DNA of 64,000 nucleotides from Streptomyces sp. HUAS 15-9 (GTDB lineage: Bacteria > Actinomycetota > Actinomycetes > Streptomycetales > Streptomycetaceae). The position numbers were made by a program, and so were the translations under genes. Below are positions 54,701 to 64,000 of the stretch, piece after piece (position 1 is the stretch's first letter; each line of letters opens with the position of its first letter). The DNA is taken from contig NZ_CP106798.1 of assembly GCF_025642155.1 (NCBI RefSeq), positions 186,001 through 250,000 on the forward strand, given 5' to 3'. The notes below the pieces were generated by a model. The model ran no database searches, was not told the origin of the DNA, and saw only the letters and a list, made by a program, of their open reading frames with translations.

Positions 54701-57700
54701 GCCCTGCTCCCACAGGCCCCACGCCAGCGACGTGGCGGGAAGCCCCTGGGCACGACGGACTTCGGCGAAGGCGTCGAGGAAGGTGTTCGCCGACGCGTAG
54801 TTGCCCTGTCCCGCGCTGCCCAGGATGCCGGACACCGAGGAGAAGACGACGAACGCCGACAGGTCACTCGTCAGCTCATGGAGGTTGAGCACGGCGTCGA
54901 CCTTCGGACGCAGCACCTTCTCCATGCGCTCCGGGGTGAGCGCGGCGATCACGCCGTCGTCGAGGACGCCGGCCGTGTGCACCACGGCGGTCACCGGCGT
55001 GCCGGCCAGCACCTCGGCTAGGGCACCCCGGTCGGCCGCATCGCAGGCCGCCCAGGTGACCTCGGCACCCCACGCGGCCAGTTCGGCCTCCAGCTCGACC
55101 GCGCCGGGGGCCTGAGCACCGCGCCGGCTGAGCAGCAGCAGGCTGCGCACGCCGTGCTCGGCGACCAGGTGCCGTGCGACGAGCCCGCCCAGCGCACCGG
55201 ACGCACCGGTCACCAGGACGGTGCCGGCACCGAAGTCCGGCGTGCCGGTGGCGGTCCCGGTGGCCTTCACCAGACGCGGTACGAACACCTCCCCGTCGCG
55301 GACCGCGAACTGCGGCTCACCGGAAGCGAGCGCGCCGGGCAGCACACGGACCGCCTCATCGGTGTCCCCGGCCTCCACCAGCACGATCCGGTCCGGATTC
55401 TCCGACTGCGCAGACCGCACAAGCCCCCACACCGCGGCATGAGCCAGATCGCCCGGACGCGTCACCAACGCCAGACGCCCCGCACGCTCCTGCGCCAACC
55501 ACCACTGCACCAACACCAGAACCTCACTCGCGATGCCGTGCACACGCTCGGCGGTCTCCGCACCGGACCCCGCCGGGCACGGAACGACGACGACATCCGG
55601 TGCCCCTTCCGACTCTCGCAGTGCGTCGAAGTCCGCGGCCGTCTCGATCGTCAACGCGTCGGTCGCGGAGGGAAGCATGAACGGCGTCCACTCCAGCCCG
55701 AACAGCTGAGCGCTGCCACCAGCACTGCGCGGTTGGTCCGCCGAGACGGCCCGCAACGACAGCGACTCGACCGAGGCCACCGGGTCACCGGCGCCATCGG
55801 CCACGGCCAGCGTCACCGAACCGGTGGCCGTCCGAGACAGCTTCACCCGCACCTTCGCGGCACCGGCGGCCTGCACGCCGACGCCGGACCAGGCGAACGG
55901 CAGGGCCGGGCCGTCGTCCAGCGACACCAGCCCACCGGCGACCAGTGCGTGCAGGGCGGCGTCCAGCAGCGCCGGGTGCAGGGTGAACGCCGCCGCCTCG
56001 GCAACCGACTCCTCCGGCAGCTCGACCTCGGCGAGGACGTCGTCCCCGCCGCGCCACACCGAGCTCAGGCCCTGGAAGACCGGACCGTAGTCCAGGCCGG
56101 CGGCGGCCATACCCTCGTAGAACGCCGTCAGGTCGACGGCCTCCGCATCCGCCGGCGGCCACGCTCCGAGGTCCGCAGCGGACGGGGCCTCTGCCGAGGA
56201 CAGCACACCCGTCGCGTGCCGCAGCCACGAACCGTCGTCGACGCGCGAGTGCACGCTCAACTGCCGCCGACCGGACTCGTCCTCCGGGCCGACAGTCACC
56301 TGAAGGGGCACGCCACCGCGCTCGGGCACGACCAGCGGAACCTCAAGGGCGAGGTCTTCGATCCATCCGCACCCCGTCTCGTCGCCCGCCCGGATCGCCA
56401 ACTCGACGAACGCGGTGCCGGGCAGCAGAACGGCCCCGTTCACGGCGTGGTCGGCGAGCCACGGGTGGGTTTCGAGGGAGAGCAGTCCGGTGAGCAGGAC
56501 CCCGTCGCTGTCGGCCGTCGCAATCGCGGCGCCGAGCAGCGGGTGGTCCGCCGCCCCCAGGCCAGCGGCCCGGACATCACCGGCCTCCGGGGGAACATCG
56601 AGCCAGTAGCGCTCGCGCTGGAAGGCGTAGGTCGGCAGGTCGACGCGCCGGGCGCCCGGGAAGACCGCCCGCCAGTCGGGCGAGATGCCGTGGGTGTGCA
56701 GCTGCCCGACAGCGGTGACGAGGGCGTACGGCTCGGGGCGGTCGGCACGCAGGGCGGGAACGGTGACGACGTCTGTGCTGTCGTCGAAGCAGCCCTGGGC
56801 GAGGGCGCTGAGGACGCCGCCCAGGCCGATCTCGACGAACGTGGTCACACCCAGGTCGCCGAGGGTCTCGATGCCGTCGGCGAAGCGAACCGCTTCGCGC
56901 ACGTGCTGGACCCAGTATTCGGGCGTGTACGGCTCGGCCAGGCGACCGGTGAGGTTCGAAACGACAGGAATCCGCGGCTCGTTGAAGGCCAGCCCGCTGA
57001 CGGCCTCGGCGAACTCCTCCAGCATCGGATCCATCAACGGCGAGTGGAACGCATGACTGACCTTCAGACGGGACGTCTTACGACCCTGACCGGCGAAGGT
57101 CTCACCGATCGCGACGACCGTATCCTCCACGCCTGAAACCACAACTGACCGCGGGCCGTTGACCGCCGCGATACCGACCTCGTCGGTCAGGTACGGCAGC
57201 ACCTCGCCCTCGGCCGCCTGGACCGCCACCATGGCCCCGCCGACGGGCAGCGCCTGCATCAGCGCGGCGCGCGCGCTCACCAGCTTCGCCGCGTCCTCGA
57301 TCGACAACACACCCACCACATGAGCGGCCGCGATCTCACCCACCGAGTGACCGGCCACGTAATCCGGCCGGATACCCCACGATTCGAGAAGGCGGAACAG
57401 AGCGACCTCGACAGCGAAAAGCGCGGGCTGCGTCGAACCCGTCTGGTCGAGCTCCTCCGAGTCGACGTCGACCGGCGCATCCAGAAGCGCACACACCTCG
57501 TCGTACGCCGCCGCGAATACCGGGTACGCCTCGTACAGTTCGCGCCCCATGCCGAACCGCTGCGACCCCTGACCCGAGAACAAGAACCCGACCTTGCCCC
57601 CAACGGCACCACCCGCCGGAGCGGCCCCGGAAACAATCGCCTCCAGCCCCCGCCGGAACTCCCCGAGCTCCTCCCCCACGACCACCGCACGGCGCTCCAG

Positions 57701-60700
57701 CACCGCACGCGACGTCGCCAGCGAGAACGCCACGTCCTCCGGCCGAACCCCGGCACCACCGATGCCCCCGACGTCCTCGGCGCCCTCGGCGCCCTCGGCG
57801 CCCTCGGCACCCTCGGCGTCCAGGAAGGACAACAGCCGCCCCGCCTGCTCCCGCAACGCCGCATCGCTCTTCGCCGACAGCACCCATGGCACGACCGCAG
57901 CCGGGGCCGAAGCCGGGGACTCCTCCGTGACGCCAGGCGCCTGCTCGACGATCACGTGCGCATTGGTGCCGCTCACACCGAAGGAGGACACCGCAGCTCG
58001 GCGCGGCCCGTCGCTCGCAGGCCACTCCACGGCCTCGGTCAGCAGCTGCACCGCGCCCGCCGACCAGTCCACGTGCGGCGTCGGCTCGTCGACGTGCAGG
58101 GTCTGCGGCAGCACACCGTGCCGCATCGCCATCACCATCTTGATCACACCACCGACACCGGCCGCGGCCTGGGCGTGGCCGATGTTCGACTTCAGCGAAC
58201 CCAGCCACAACGGCCGGTCCCCAGGTCGCTCCTGCCCGTAAGTGGCGAGCAGCGCCTGCGCCTCGATCGGGTCACCCAGCCTCGTCCCCGTACCGTGCGC
58301 CTCCACCGCATCGACCTGATCCGAGGACAGGCCCGCGTTGGCCAGCGCCTGCCGGATCACGCGCTGCTGCGCCGGACCGTTCGGAGCCGTCAGACCGTTC
58401 GACGCACCGTCCTGGTTCACCGCCGTACCACGGACCACCGCCAGCACCTGGTGGCCGTTGCGCTGCGCGTCGGACAACCGCTCCACCAGGAGCATGCCCG
58501 CACCCTCGGCCCAGCCCGTACCGTCCGCCCCGGCGGCGAACGCCTTGCACCGGCCGTCCGCCGACAGCCCGCGCTGACGGCTGAACTCCACGAACACGGA
58601 CGGGCCTGCCATCACCGTGACGCCGCCGACCAGCGCCATCGAGCACTCGCCGCTCCGCAGGGCCTGGGCCGCCAGGTGCAGCGCCACCAGCGAGGACGAG
58701 CACGCCGTGTCGACCGTGACCGCCGGGCCCTCGAGCCCGAACGTGTAAGAAACGCGCCCCGAAGCGACGCTGCCCGCACTGCCGTTGACGAGGTAGCCCT
58801 CCAGCCCGGCCGGCGAAGTGTGCACGCGCCCGCCGTAGTCGTGGTACATCACGCCGGCGAAGACACCGGTCCTGCTGCCCCGCACCGTCGCCGGGTCGAT
58901 CCCGGCCCGCTCGAACGCCTCCCACGACGTCTCCAGCAGCAACCGCTGCTGCGGGTCCATCGCCAACGCCTCACGCGGCGAGATCCCGAAGAACTCGGCG
59001 TCGAAGTCCGCCGCGTCGTGGAGGAAGCCGCCCTCTCGGGTGTAGCTGGTGCCCCACTGGTCGGGGTTCGGGTCGTAGAGCTTCTCCACGTCCCAGCCGC
59101 GGTCCTCGGGGAAGCCCGACACGGCGTCGCGGCCGGAGAACACCAGCTGCCACAGGTCCTCGGGCGACCGCACGCCGCCGGGGTAGCGGCAGGCCATGCC
59201 CACGATCGCGATGGGCTCGTCCGCCGTTCCGGTGGCCGTGGGGAGGGTCACCGGCACGGCGGCCACCGCCTCACCGGAGCCTGCGGCCTCGGCGGTGAGG
59301 AAGCGGGCGAGGGTGAGCGGGTTCGGGTAGTCGAAGACCACGGTGGCGGGCAGGCGCATGCCGACGGCCGAGTTGAGCCGGTTGCGCAGTTCGACGGCGG
59401 TCAGCGAGTCGAACCCGATGTCCTTGAACGAGTCGTCCGCGCCGACCGACTGCGCGCCGGCGTGCCCGAGCACGGCGGCGACCTCGGTGCGCACCAGGTC
59501 AAGCACCACCCGCTCACGCTCGGCCTCCGGCAGCCCGGCCAGCCGCTGACCCAGCGATCCCTTCGGCGCGGTCCGCGCCGGGCGCCGCACCGGTGCGACC
59601 CGCACCAGTCCACGCAGGACCGGCGGAACGGGCCGGCCCTGTCCGTCGCGGAAGGCGGACGTGTCGAGTCGGACAGGAGCAACTGCTGCCCGATCGGCGG
59701 CCAGTGCCGCGTCGAACATCCGCATGCCGTCCGCCGGCGGGATCGCGGCGAGGCCCATGCGCTTGATGCGCGTGAGATCCGAGTGGTCGAGCCTGCTGGT
59801 CATGGCGCTCTCGCTGTCCTGCGCCCACAGGCCCCAGGCCAGCGACGTGGCCCGCAGGCCGACGGAACGGCGGTGCTCGGCGAGGGCGTCGAGGAAGGTG
59901 TTGGCAGCGGCGTAGTTCCCCTGGCCCGGCGTGCCGAGGGTGCCCGCCACCGAGGAGAAGAGCACGAACGCGGACAGGTCGCCGGACAGCTCACCCGCCA
60001 GGTCGTGCAGGTTCAGCGCCGCGTCCACCTTGGGGCGGAACACGGCGTCCAGCCGCTCGGGGGTCAGCGAACCGATGATTCCGTCGTCCAGGACGCCGGC
60101 GGTGTGAATGATCGCGGACAGACTCTGCCCGGACCCGGTCAGGAGTGCGCGGACGGCGTCGCGGTCGGCCACATCACACGCGGCCCAGGTGACGTCGGCG
60201 CCCTGCGCGGTCAGCTCGGCAGCGAGTTGGGCGGCGCCGGGCGCATCCCCGCCGCGGCGGCTGACGAGCAGCAGACTGCGGACGCCGTGCTCGGCGACCA
60301 GGTGCCGGGCGAGCAGCCCGCCAAGTCCGCCCGACGCGCCCGTCAGCAGGACGGTGCCGGAGCCGAGGCCGGGAAGCTCCGGCTCCGCGTCCGGCGCGGC
60401 GACGCGGACCAGTCTCGGCACCCGGACCTCGTCGTCGCCGTCCACCGCGGCCTGTGGCTCACCCGACGCGATCAGGCCGGACAGCACCCGGGCAAGACCG
60501 GCATCGTCAACACCGCTGCCGGCGTTGCCATTGGCACCGGCATCGGCATCGCTGGAGGTCTCGACCAGCACGATGCGGTCGGGGTTCTCGGTCTGCGCCG
60601 AGCGCACCAGGCCACGGACCGCCGACTGGGCGAGGTCTCCCGTACGCGTCACCAGTACCAGGCGCCCCGGGCGTTCCTCGGCCAGCCACCACTGCAACAA

Positions 60701-63700
60701 CTCCAGCACGGCGTAGCTGACCTCACGGACCCGCGTGGCCAGGTCCGCGCCGACCCCGATCGGGCAGGGCACGACGACGGCATCGGCGACAGCTCTGGCA
60801 TCGGCGTCGGCATCGGCTTCGGTGTCCGCCAGCGAGTCAGCGGCACGAAGAGCGGCAAGATCCCGGTACGTCTCGATCCTCATGCCGGCCGGCGCGGACG
60901 GCAGGCTGACCGGCGTCCACTCCACGCCGAAGACCGCGTCGTCGCTGCCGGAACCGGCACGCAACTGGTCGACGGGCACCGGGCGCAGCGTCAGCGAGTC
61001 GACCTGCGCGACCGGCTCTCCGGCGCCGTCGGCCAGCACCAGCGACACCGTGGAGGTGCCTGTTCCGGCGCGCGAAACCTTCACCCGCAGGCCGGAGGCT
61101 CCGGCAGCCGCCAGGCGCACGCCGCTCCAGGCGAAGGGCAGCAGCCCGTTCCCCGTCCCGGCCTCGGGCTCGACCGCGCCCAGCCAGACGGTGTGCAGGG
61201 CGGCGTCGAACAACGCGGGGTGCAGGCCGTACGCGCCCGCGTCCGTCCGCTCCGCGCCGGGCAGCTCCACCTCGGCGAAGAAGTCGTCCCCGCTCCGCCA
61301 CGCGGCGCGCAGCCCCTGGAAGACGGGACCGTAGTCGAGCGCCATGCCGGCGAGGCGGTCGTAGAACCCGTCGACGTCGACCGGCTCCGCACCCACAGGT
61401 GGCCACGCGGTGTGCGAGCCGTCCACGGGCCCTCCTGTGGCGACGGTCAGCGAGCCGGAGGCGTGCCGGACCCACACCCGGTCGGAGTCGTCCTCGTGGG
61501 CGTACGCATCCCGGTCGTCGATCCGCGAGTGCACGGTCAGCGTCCTGCGGCCCGAGCCGTCATCGGCGCCGACGCGCACCTGCACGGCGACGCCGCCGCG
61601 CTCGGGCACGAGCAGCGGTGTCTCCAGCGTCAACTCTTCCAGCAGGTCGCAGCCCACGGCGTCGGCAGCGGTGAGCGCCAGCTCGACGAACGCGGTTCCC
61701 GGCAGGAGTGCGACCCCACTGACGGCGTGGTCCACCAGCCACGGGTGCGTGTGCGTCGAGAGCCGCCCGGTGAGCAGGTGTCCGTCGCCGTCGGCCAGCG
61801 GCACGGCAGCGCCGAGGAGCGGGTGACCGGCCTCGCCCTGCCCCACCGCGCGCATGTCGCCGGCGGAGGCGGGGGCGTCGAGCCAGTAGCGCTCGCGCTG
61901 GAAGGCGTAGGTCGGCAGGTCGACGCGGCGGGCGCCCGGGAAGAAGGCGTGCCAGTCCACTTCGGCGCCGCTGACGTGCAGTTGGGCGTACGCGGTGGTG
62001 AGCGCCTGGCGTTCGGGGCGGTCGGCTCGGAGTACGGGGACCGTGACGATGTCGTCCACACAGCCCTGCGCCATGCCGCTGAGGACACCGCCGGGACCGA
62101 TCTCCACGAACGTGGTCACACCCAGCTCGTGCAGGGTCCGCACGCCATCGGCGAAGCGCACCGCTTCACGGACGTGCCGGACCCAGTATTCGGGGGTGTA
62201 CGGCTCGGCCAGGCGACCGGTGAGGTTGGAGACCACCGGGATCCGCGGCTCACTGAACGTCAGACCGCGCACGACGTCCCCGAACTCATCCAGCATCGGA
62301 TCCATCAACGGCGAATGAAACGCGTGACTGACCGTCAACCGGGAAGTTTTACGGCCCTGTTGGGTGAAGACCTCGGCGATCCCCAGTACGGCATCCTCGG
62401 CTCCGGAGATCACAACGGATCGAGGGCCGTTGACCGCCGCGATGCCGACCTCGTCGGTCAGGTGCGGCAGCACCTCGTCCTCGGTCGCCTGGACCGCGAC
62501 CATGGCGCCGCCGGTCGGCAGCGCCTGCATCAACGCGGCGCGCGCCGACACCAGCTTCGCCGCATCCTCGAGCGACAACACACCCGCCACATGCGCGGCC
62601 GCGATCTCACCCACCGAGTGTCCGGCCACATAGTCCGGCCGGACCCCCCACGACTCCAGCAGCCGGAACAAGGCCACCTCAACGGCGAACAACGCCGGCT
62701 GCGTCGAACCCGTCTGATTCAACGTCTCCGAGTCGACATCGACCGGCCCATCCAGAAGCGCACACACCTCGTCGTACGCCGCAGCAAACACCGGACAGGA
62801 CGCGTACAACTCACGCCCCATCCCCAGCCGCTGCGACCCCTGACCCGAGAACAAGAACCCGATCTTGTCTGCCGAGTGAGCGCGCCCGGCGACGACGTTC
62901 GCCGCCGGTTCGCCTGCCGCAAGGGCCTCCAGACCCGCCCGCAGTTCGGCAAAGTCGATGCCGATCACCGCGGCCCGGTGCTCCAGCGCCGACCGCGTCG
63001 TGGCCGACGAGAATCCGACGTCGACGGGCGACGCGTCGTCGGTCGCGAAGTCCAGCAGACGGTCCGCCTGGGCCCGCAGCGCCACTTCACTCTTGGCCGA
63101 CAGCACCCACGGCACGGGCACCGGGTGGTGTTCCCGGGCCGGCTCGGCCGTGGCCGCGGCGGGCGCCTCCTCGATGATGGTGTGCGCGTTGGTGCCGCCG
63201 ATGCCGAAGGACGACACCGCGGCCCGGCGGGGCCTGGCGGTCCCGGGCCATTGCACCGGCTCGGTCAGCAGCCGCACGGCGCCCGCGGACCAGTCGACGT
63301 GGGCGGTCGGCTCGTCCACATGGAGTGTCTGCGGCAGCACGCCGTACTGCATCGCCAGCACCATCTTCATCACGCCGGCGACGCCCGCCGCGGCCTGTGT
63401 GTGACCGATGTTGGACTTGACCGAGCCCAGCCACACCGGCCGGTCGTCGGAGTGTTCCTGGCCGTACGTGGCGAGGAGCGCCTGCGCCTCGATCGGGTCG
63501 CCGAGCCTGGTCCCCGTGCCGTGGGCCTCGACGGCGTCCACATCGGCCGGCGTGAGCCCGGCGGACGCCAGCGCCTGCCGGATCACCCGCTGCTGCGCGG
63601 GACCGTTGGGCGCGGTCAGACCGTTGGACGCACCGTCCTGGTTCACCGCACTGCCCCGTACGACGGCCAGCACTCGGTGCCCGTTCCGACGGGCGTCGGA

Positions 63701-64000
63701 CAGCCGCTCCACCAGCAGCAGGCCGACGCCTTCGCCCCAGCCCGTGCCGTCGGCACCGGCCGCGAACGCCTTGCACCGGCCGTCGGGCGACAGCCCGCGC
63801 TGCCGGCTGAACTCCACGAACAGGTCCGGCGTGGTCATGACGGTGACACCCCCGACCAGGGCCATCGAGCACTCGCCGCTCCGCAGTGCCTGCGCGGCAA
63901 GGTGGAGGGCCACGAGCGACGACGAGCACGCCGTGTCGACGGTGACCGCTGGGCCCTCGAGGCCGAACGTGTAGGAGATGCGTCCGGAAACGACCGAGGC
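48779..64000 (-). CDS. pteA1: PKS-A: polyene PKS, modules 2-4 visible, N-terminus beyond window
   Basis: 5073 residues are visible and the frame is open to the right edge, which falls inside a KS. Counted from the edge: KS (to 272), AT (377-658), DH (723-970), KR (1212-1413), ACP (1497-1570); KS (1594-2017), AT (2131-2415), DH (2483-2707), KR (2923-3117), ACP (3200-3270); KS (3291-3717), AT (3822-4092), DH (4180-4413), KR (4631-4830), ACP (4913-4987); C-terminal docking region ending [15 protein letters not shown]. All three ATs are malonyl (HAFH) and all KRs are LDD/B-type. Each module should add two carbons with a trans double bond. On the filipin model a loading module and module 1 precede them, possibly in this same gene, but the window cannot show that. 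The symbol rests on gene order. Confidence 0.95.
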   Translation of the reverse strand, partial: ASVVSGRISYTFGLEGPAVTVDTACSSSLVALHLAAQALRSGECSMALVGGVTVMTTPDLFVEFSRQRGLSPDGRCKAFAAGADGTGWGEGVGLLLVERLSDARRNGHRVLAVVRGSAVNQDGASNGLTAPNGPAQQRVIRQALASAGLTPADVDAVEAHGTGTRLGDPIEAQALLATYGQEHSDDRPVWLGSVKSNIGHTQAAAGVAGVMKMVLAMQYGVLPQTLHVDEPTAHVDWSAGAVRLLTEPVQWPGTARPRRAAVSSFGIGGTNAHTIIEEAPAAATAEPAREHHPVPVPWVLSAKSEVALRAQADRLLDFATDDASPVDVGFSSATTRSALEHRAAVIGIDFAELRAGLEALAAGEPAANVVAGRAHSADKIGFLFSGQGSQRLGMGRELYASCPVFAAAYDEVCALLDGPVDVDSETLNQTGSTQPALFAVEVALFRLLESWGVRPDYVAGHSVGEIAAAHVAGVLSLEDAAKLVSARAALMQALPTGGAMVAVQATEDEVLPHLTDEVGIAAVNGPRSVVISGAEDAVLGIAEVFTQQGRKTSRLTVSHAFHSPLMDPMLDEFGDVVRGLTFSEPRIPVVSNLTGRLAEPYTPEYWVRHVREAVRFADGVRTLHELGVTTFVEIGPGGVLSGMAQGCVDDIVTVPVLRADRPERQALTTAYAQLHVSGAEVDWHAFFPGARRVDLPTYAFQRERYWLDAPASAGDMRAVGQGEAGHPLLGAAVPLADGDGHLLTGRLSTHTHPWLVDHAVSGVALLPGTAFVELALTAADAVGCDLLEELTLETPLLVPERGGVAVQVRVGADDGSGRRTLTVHSRIDDRDAYAHEDDSDRVWVRHASGSLTVATGGPVDGSHTAWPPVGAEPVDVDGFYDRLAGMALDYGPVFQGLRAAWRSGDDFFAEVELPGAERTDAGAYGLHPALFDAALHTVWLGAVEPEAGTGNGLLPFAWSGVRLAAAGASGLRVKVSRAGTGTSTVSLVLADGAGEPVAQVDSLTLRPVPVDQLRAGSGSDDAVFGVEWTPVSLPSAPAGMRIETYRDLAALRAADSLADTEADADADARAVADAVVVPCPIGVGADLATRVREVSYAVLELLQWWLAEERPGRLVLVTRTGDLAQSAVRGLVRSAQTENPDRIVLVETSSDADAGANGNAGSGVDDAGLARVLSGLIASGEPQAAVDGDDEVRVPRLVRVAAPDAEPELPGLGSGTVLLTGASGGLGGLLARHLVAEHGVRSLLLVSRRGGDAPGAAQLAAELTAQGADVTWAACDVADRDAVRALLTGSGQSLSAIIHTAGVLDDGIIGSLTPERLDAVFRPKVDAALNLHDLAGELSGDLSAFVLFSSVAGTLGTPGQGNYAAANTFLDALAEHRRSVGLRATSLAWGLWAQDSESAMTSRLDHSDLTRIKRMGLAAIPPADGMRMFDAALAADRAAVAPVRLDTSAFRDGQGRPVPPVLRGLVRVAPVRRPARTAPKGSLGQRLAGLPEAERERVVLDLVRTEVAAVLGHAGAQSVGADDSFKDIGFDSLTAVELRNRLNSAVGMRLPATVVFDYPNPLTLARFLTAEAAGSGEAVAAVPVTLPTATGTADEPIAIVGMACRYPGGVRSPEDLWQLVFSGRDAVSGFPEDRGWDVEKLYDPNPDQWGTSYTREGGFLHDAADFDAEFFGISPREALAMDPQQRLLLETSWEAFERAGIDPATVRGSRTGVFAGVMYHDYGGRVHTSPAGLEGYLVNGSAGSVASGRVSYTFGLEGPAVTVDTACSSSLVALHLAAQALRSGECSMALVGGVTVMAGPSVFVEFSRQRGLSADGRCKAFAAGADGTGWAEGAGMLLVERLSDAQRNGHQVLAVVRGTAVNQDGASNGLTAPNGPAQQRVIRQALANAGLSSDQVDAVEAHGTGTRLGDPIEAQALLATYGQERPGDRPLWLGSLKSNIGHAQAAAGVGGVIKMVMAMRHGVLPQTLHVDEPTPHVDWSAGAVQLLTEAVEWPASDGPRRAAVSSFGVSGTNAHVIVEQAPGVTEESPASAPAAVVPWVLSAKSDAALREQAGRLLSFLDAEGAEGAEGAEGAEDVGGIGGAGVRPEDVAFSLATSRAVLERRAVVVGEELGEFRRGLEAIVSGAAPAGGAVGGKVGFLFSGQGSQRFGMGRELYEAYPVFAAAYDEVCALLDAPVDVDSEELDQTGSTQPALFAVEVALFRLLESWGIRPDYVAGHSVGEIAAAHVVGVLSIEDAAKLVSARAALMQALPVGGAMVAVQAAEGEVLPYLTDEVGIAAVNGPRSVVVSGVEDTVVAIGETFAGQGRKTSRLKVSHAFHSPLMDPMLEEFAEAVSGLAFNEPRIPVVSNLTGRLAEPYTPEYWVQHVREAVRFADGIETLGDLGVTTFVEIGLGGVLSALAQGCFDDSTDVVTVPALRADRPEPYALVTAVGQLHTHGISPDWRAVFPGARRVDLPTYAFQRERYWLDVPPEAGDVRAAGLGAADHPLLGAAIATADSDGVLLTGLLSLETHPWLADHAVNGAVLLPGTAFVELAIRAGDETGCGWIEDLALEVPLVVPERGGVPLQVTVGPEDESGRRQLSVHSRVDDGSWLRHATGVLSSAEAPSAADLGAWPPADAEAVDLTAFYEGMAAAGLDYGPVFQGLSSVWRGGDDVLAEVELPEESVAEAAAFTLHPALLDAALHALVAGGLVSLDDGPALPFAWSGVGVQAAGAAKVRVKLSRTATGSVTLAVADGAGDPVASVESLSLRAVSADQPRSAGGSAQLFGLEWTPFMLPSATDALTIETAADFDALRESEGAPDVVVVPCPAGSGAETAERVHGIASEVLVLVQWWLAQERAGRLALVTRPGDLAHAAVWGLVRSAQSENPDRIVLVEAGDTDEAVRVLPGALASGEPQFAVRDGEVFVPRLVKATGTATGTPDFGAGTVLVTGASGALGGLVARHLVAEHGVRSLLLLSRRGAQAPGAVELEAELAAWGAEVTWAACDAADRGALAEVLAGTPVTAVVHTAGVLDDGVIAALTPERMEKVLRPKVDAVLNLHELTSDLSAFVVFSSVSGILGSAGQGNYASANTFLDAFAEVRRAQGLPATSLAWGLWEQGSGMADRLDQADLARLKRVGLAPIAVDEGLRLFDAALALDRAAVAPLRLDLGGPQGTVPPVLRGLRGPVRGTTRRTAQTAPKGSLGQRLAGLPEAEREQVVLDLVRAEVAAVLGHASAQSVQPEHAFQDAGFDSLTSVELRNRLNAVTGLRLPATMVFDHPTPVALSRFLLAETLGVQERSEAAVAAVTGTDEPIAIVGMACRFPGDVRSPEGLWRLVASGGDAISGFPEDRGWDVEDLYDPDPDRSGKSYVRHGGFLHGAAEFDPAFFGISPREALAMDPQQRLLLETSWEAFERAGIDPATVRGSRTGVFAGVMYHDYGGRVTTAPEGMDAYLGSGSAGSVASGRVSYTFGLEGPAVTVDTACSSSLVALHLAAQALRSGECSMALAGGVTVMATPSTFVEFSRQRGLSADGRCKAFAAGADGTGWAEGAGMLLVERLSDAQRNGHQVLAVVRGTAVNQDGASNGLTAPNGPAQQRVIRQALANAGLSSDQVDAVEAHGTGTRLGDPIEAQALLATYGQERPGDRPLWLGSLKSNIGHAQAAAGVGGVIKMVMAMRHGVLPQTLHVDEPTPHVDWSAGDVRLLTEAVDWPESDRPRRAAVSSFGISGTNAHVIVEQAPASAELPPAPDSGAVVPWVLSGRTEAALRAQAQRLLSLAHAPDTDTGTDLQPADIGFSLATTRSAMEHRAAVVGENRDELLEGLRALAAGSTSTRVVLGEPGTGGKVGFLFSGQGSQRIGMGRELYEAYPVFAAAYDEVCALLDAPVDVDSEVLDQTGSTQPSLFAVEVALFRLLESWGIRPDYVAGHSVGEIAAAHVVGVLSLEDAAKLVSARAALMQALPVGGAMVAVQATEDEILPHLTDGVGIAAVNGPRSVVVSGAEDVVVAIGEAFREQRRKTSRLKVSHAFHSPLMDPMLEEFAEAVSGLAFNEPRIPVVSNLTGCLAEPYTPEYWVRHVREAVRFADGVQTLHELGVTTFVEIGPGGVLSALAQDCLDSDAHSDSDIVTVPVVRTDRPEPQAVVTALAELHAHGVSPDWRAVFPGARRVDLPTYAFQYECFWLEAPEEFTGSAAATGLGLGAAEHPLAGAAVALPGADGFLVTGRLSLKTHPWLADHTVMDSVLLPGTALVELAVRAGDEAGCAQVEDLTLEAPLIVPERGGVAVQVWVGAEEEPGRRALSVHSRREDAPDDAPWVRHAVGFLTDALPEPPHGADLGAWPPADAEAVDLTGFYEGLDGLGLGYGPVFRGLRSVWRSGNDVLAEVALPEATEAGAFAVHPALLDAALHAIGAGGLVPVVDGPLLPFAWSEVGVRAAGATALRVKVSRTGTDAVSLTVADASGGLVATVGSLSLRPVSREQLLAAGGSGRRADDSLFGLAWQPAALNGTAAAAGLDVRSYAGLAALSAEPALPDVAVVTVVPCPAGSGAETAERVHGIASEVLVLVQWWLAQERAGRLALVTRPGDLAHAAVWGLVRSAQSENPDRIVLVEAGDTDEAVRVLPGALASGEPQFAVRDGEVFVPRLVKATGTATGTPDFGAGTVLVTGASGALGGLVARHLVAEHGVRSLLLLSRRGAQAPGAVELEAELVAWGAEVTWAACDVADREAVSAMLDGLGEHALSAVVHTAGVLDDGVVASVTPERMREVFRPKVDAVLNLHECTRGMGLAAFVVFSSVAGLVGSAGQASYAAANSFLDAFSAHRRREGLPATSLAWGVWEQSGAMTDGLAEADRARMARSGVLALLPGEGLRLFDAALASDEAVLAPVRIDTGALRVGEAPPVLRALVPAAAARRTAQADASSVSSLAGRLEGLPEAEREKTVLDLVRAEVAVVLGHTSDRTVRPEHAFQDLGFDSLTAVELRNRLNKATGLRLPATLVFDHPTPILLARHVFLEMAGAAEPALVDSLLADLDRVEQELVTKLAESEARDRILSKLQGLLAIAGEFGEASAPEGPGMGGSDLESATDDEVFDLLGKEFGIS
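49914..50462 (-). repeat. KR-region block of module 4, near-identical to that of module 3
   Basis: 549 bp matching 55041-55589 with two mismatches by eye. It spans the structural half of the KR, the linker and the cofactor-binding start of the catalytic KR. Confidence 0.93.
53001..53504 (-). repeat. KS block of module 4, identical to that of module 3
   Basis: 504 bp with no mismatch by eye to 58092-58595. It covers the C-terminal part of the KS, including HGTGT and its surroundings. Further high-identity stretches continue toward the KS N-terminus, separated by short diverged patches. Confidence 0.93.
55041..55589 (-). repeat. KR-region block of module 3, near-identical to that of module 4
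   Basis: Partner of 49914-50462, offset 5127 bp, which is about one module length. Identity drops abruptly on both sides. Confidence 0.93.
57775..57819 (-). repeat. Nonanucleotide tandem repeat in KS-AT linker of module 3
   Basis: Five tandem 9-mers of the pattern CCTCGGCGC, the last two each with one base change, on the plus strand. The coding strand gives a Glu-Gly-Ala repeat in the linker between KS and AT. The length is a multiple of three, so it is silent for frame. Confidence 0.95.
58092..58595 (-). repeat. KS block of module 3, identical to that of module 4
   Basis: Partner of 53001-53504, offset 5091 bp. This offset differs from the 5127-bp offset of the KR-region pair because the sequence between carries small indels. 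Confidence 0.93.
59285..64000 (-). other. Module 2 (KS partial-AT-DH-KR-ACP), malonyl AT, B-type KR
   Basis: KS runs off the right edge but includes DTACSSSL (about 63920-63945) and HGTGT. AT about 62025-62870, HAFH. DH about 61090-61830 with [16 protein letters not shown] and LFDAALH. KR about 59760-60365 with LDD. ACP about 59290-59510. The region between DH and KR contains Asp-Ala-rich runs (near 60520-60560 and 60780-60830) absent from the sibling modules. Confidence 0.85.

Larger units (their letters stand above)
54185..59219 (-). other. Module 3 (KS-AT-DH-KR-ACP), malonyl AT, B-type KR
   Basis: KS about 57950-59219. AT about 56755-57606, HAFH. DH about 55880-56550 with [16 protein letters not shown] and LLDAALH, apparently active. 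KR about 54650-55230 with LDD. ACP about 54190-54400, reading [14 protein letters not shown], a slight variant of the usual [13 protein letters not shown] with the phosphopantetheine Ser kept. Confidence 0.87.

Overview
The window comes from a high-GC actinomycete, most likely a Streptomyces. Almost every third codon position is G or C, Shine-Dalgarno sites are GAGG/AAGGAG-like, and the region is dominated by giant modular type I polyketide synthases (PKS). All eight genes lie on the minus strand. They are separated by gaps of about 34-71 nt, except for a 216-nt gap holding a strong hairpin between the last two genes. No transposase, RNA gene, CRISPR array or plus-strand gene was found.

Reading in the direction of transcription (right to left), five PKS genes come first: PKS-A (64000 to 48779, N-terminus outside the window), PKS-B (48707-37995), PKS-C (37951-32477), PKS-D (32442-13964) and PKS-E (about 13917-3857, with a terminal thioesterase). 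They are followed by a crotonyl-CoA carboxylase/reductase homologue (3797-2541), a cytochrome P450 closely resembling CYP105P1 (2490-1291) and a second CYP105-type P450 cut by the left edge (1074-1).

Twelve extension modules are visible. Modules in A (three) and B (two) are KS-AT-DH-KR-ACP with B-type ketoreductases, and would build five conjugated double bonds. The AT of the fifth is of the methylmalonyl type. The single module of C carries a decayed dehydratase, so it should leave a hydroxyl. The four modules of D and two of E are KS-AT-KR-ACP with A-type ketoreductases, and would build a 1,3-polyol. The last AT carries a GAGH signature instead of HAFH or YASH, fitting an alkylmalonyl extender made by the neighbouring carboxylase/reductase. 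This order, the tailoring genes and a His at position 72 of the first P450 all match the filipin/pentamycin family of pentaene antifungal macrolides (pte/fil clusters). I number the modules 2-13 on that model. The loading module and module 1 would lie to the right of the window.

Two PKS genes each carry an apparent single-base deletion in or just after a ketoreductase (near 10330 and near 28119). Restoring one base in each gives uninterrupted proteins of about 3353 and 6159 residues. These are either sequencing errors or real lesions that would block production. Other notable points are near-identical blocks between modules 3/4 and 9/11 (recent duplication or gene conversion), a fossil dehydratase in module 7, an altered dehydratase motif in module 4, and in-frame micro-repeats in two KS-AT linkers. 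The compound class is known. What looks distinctive is this evolutionary detail rather than a new kind of system.
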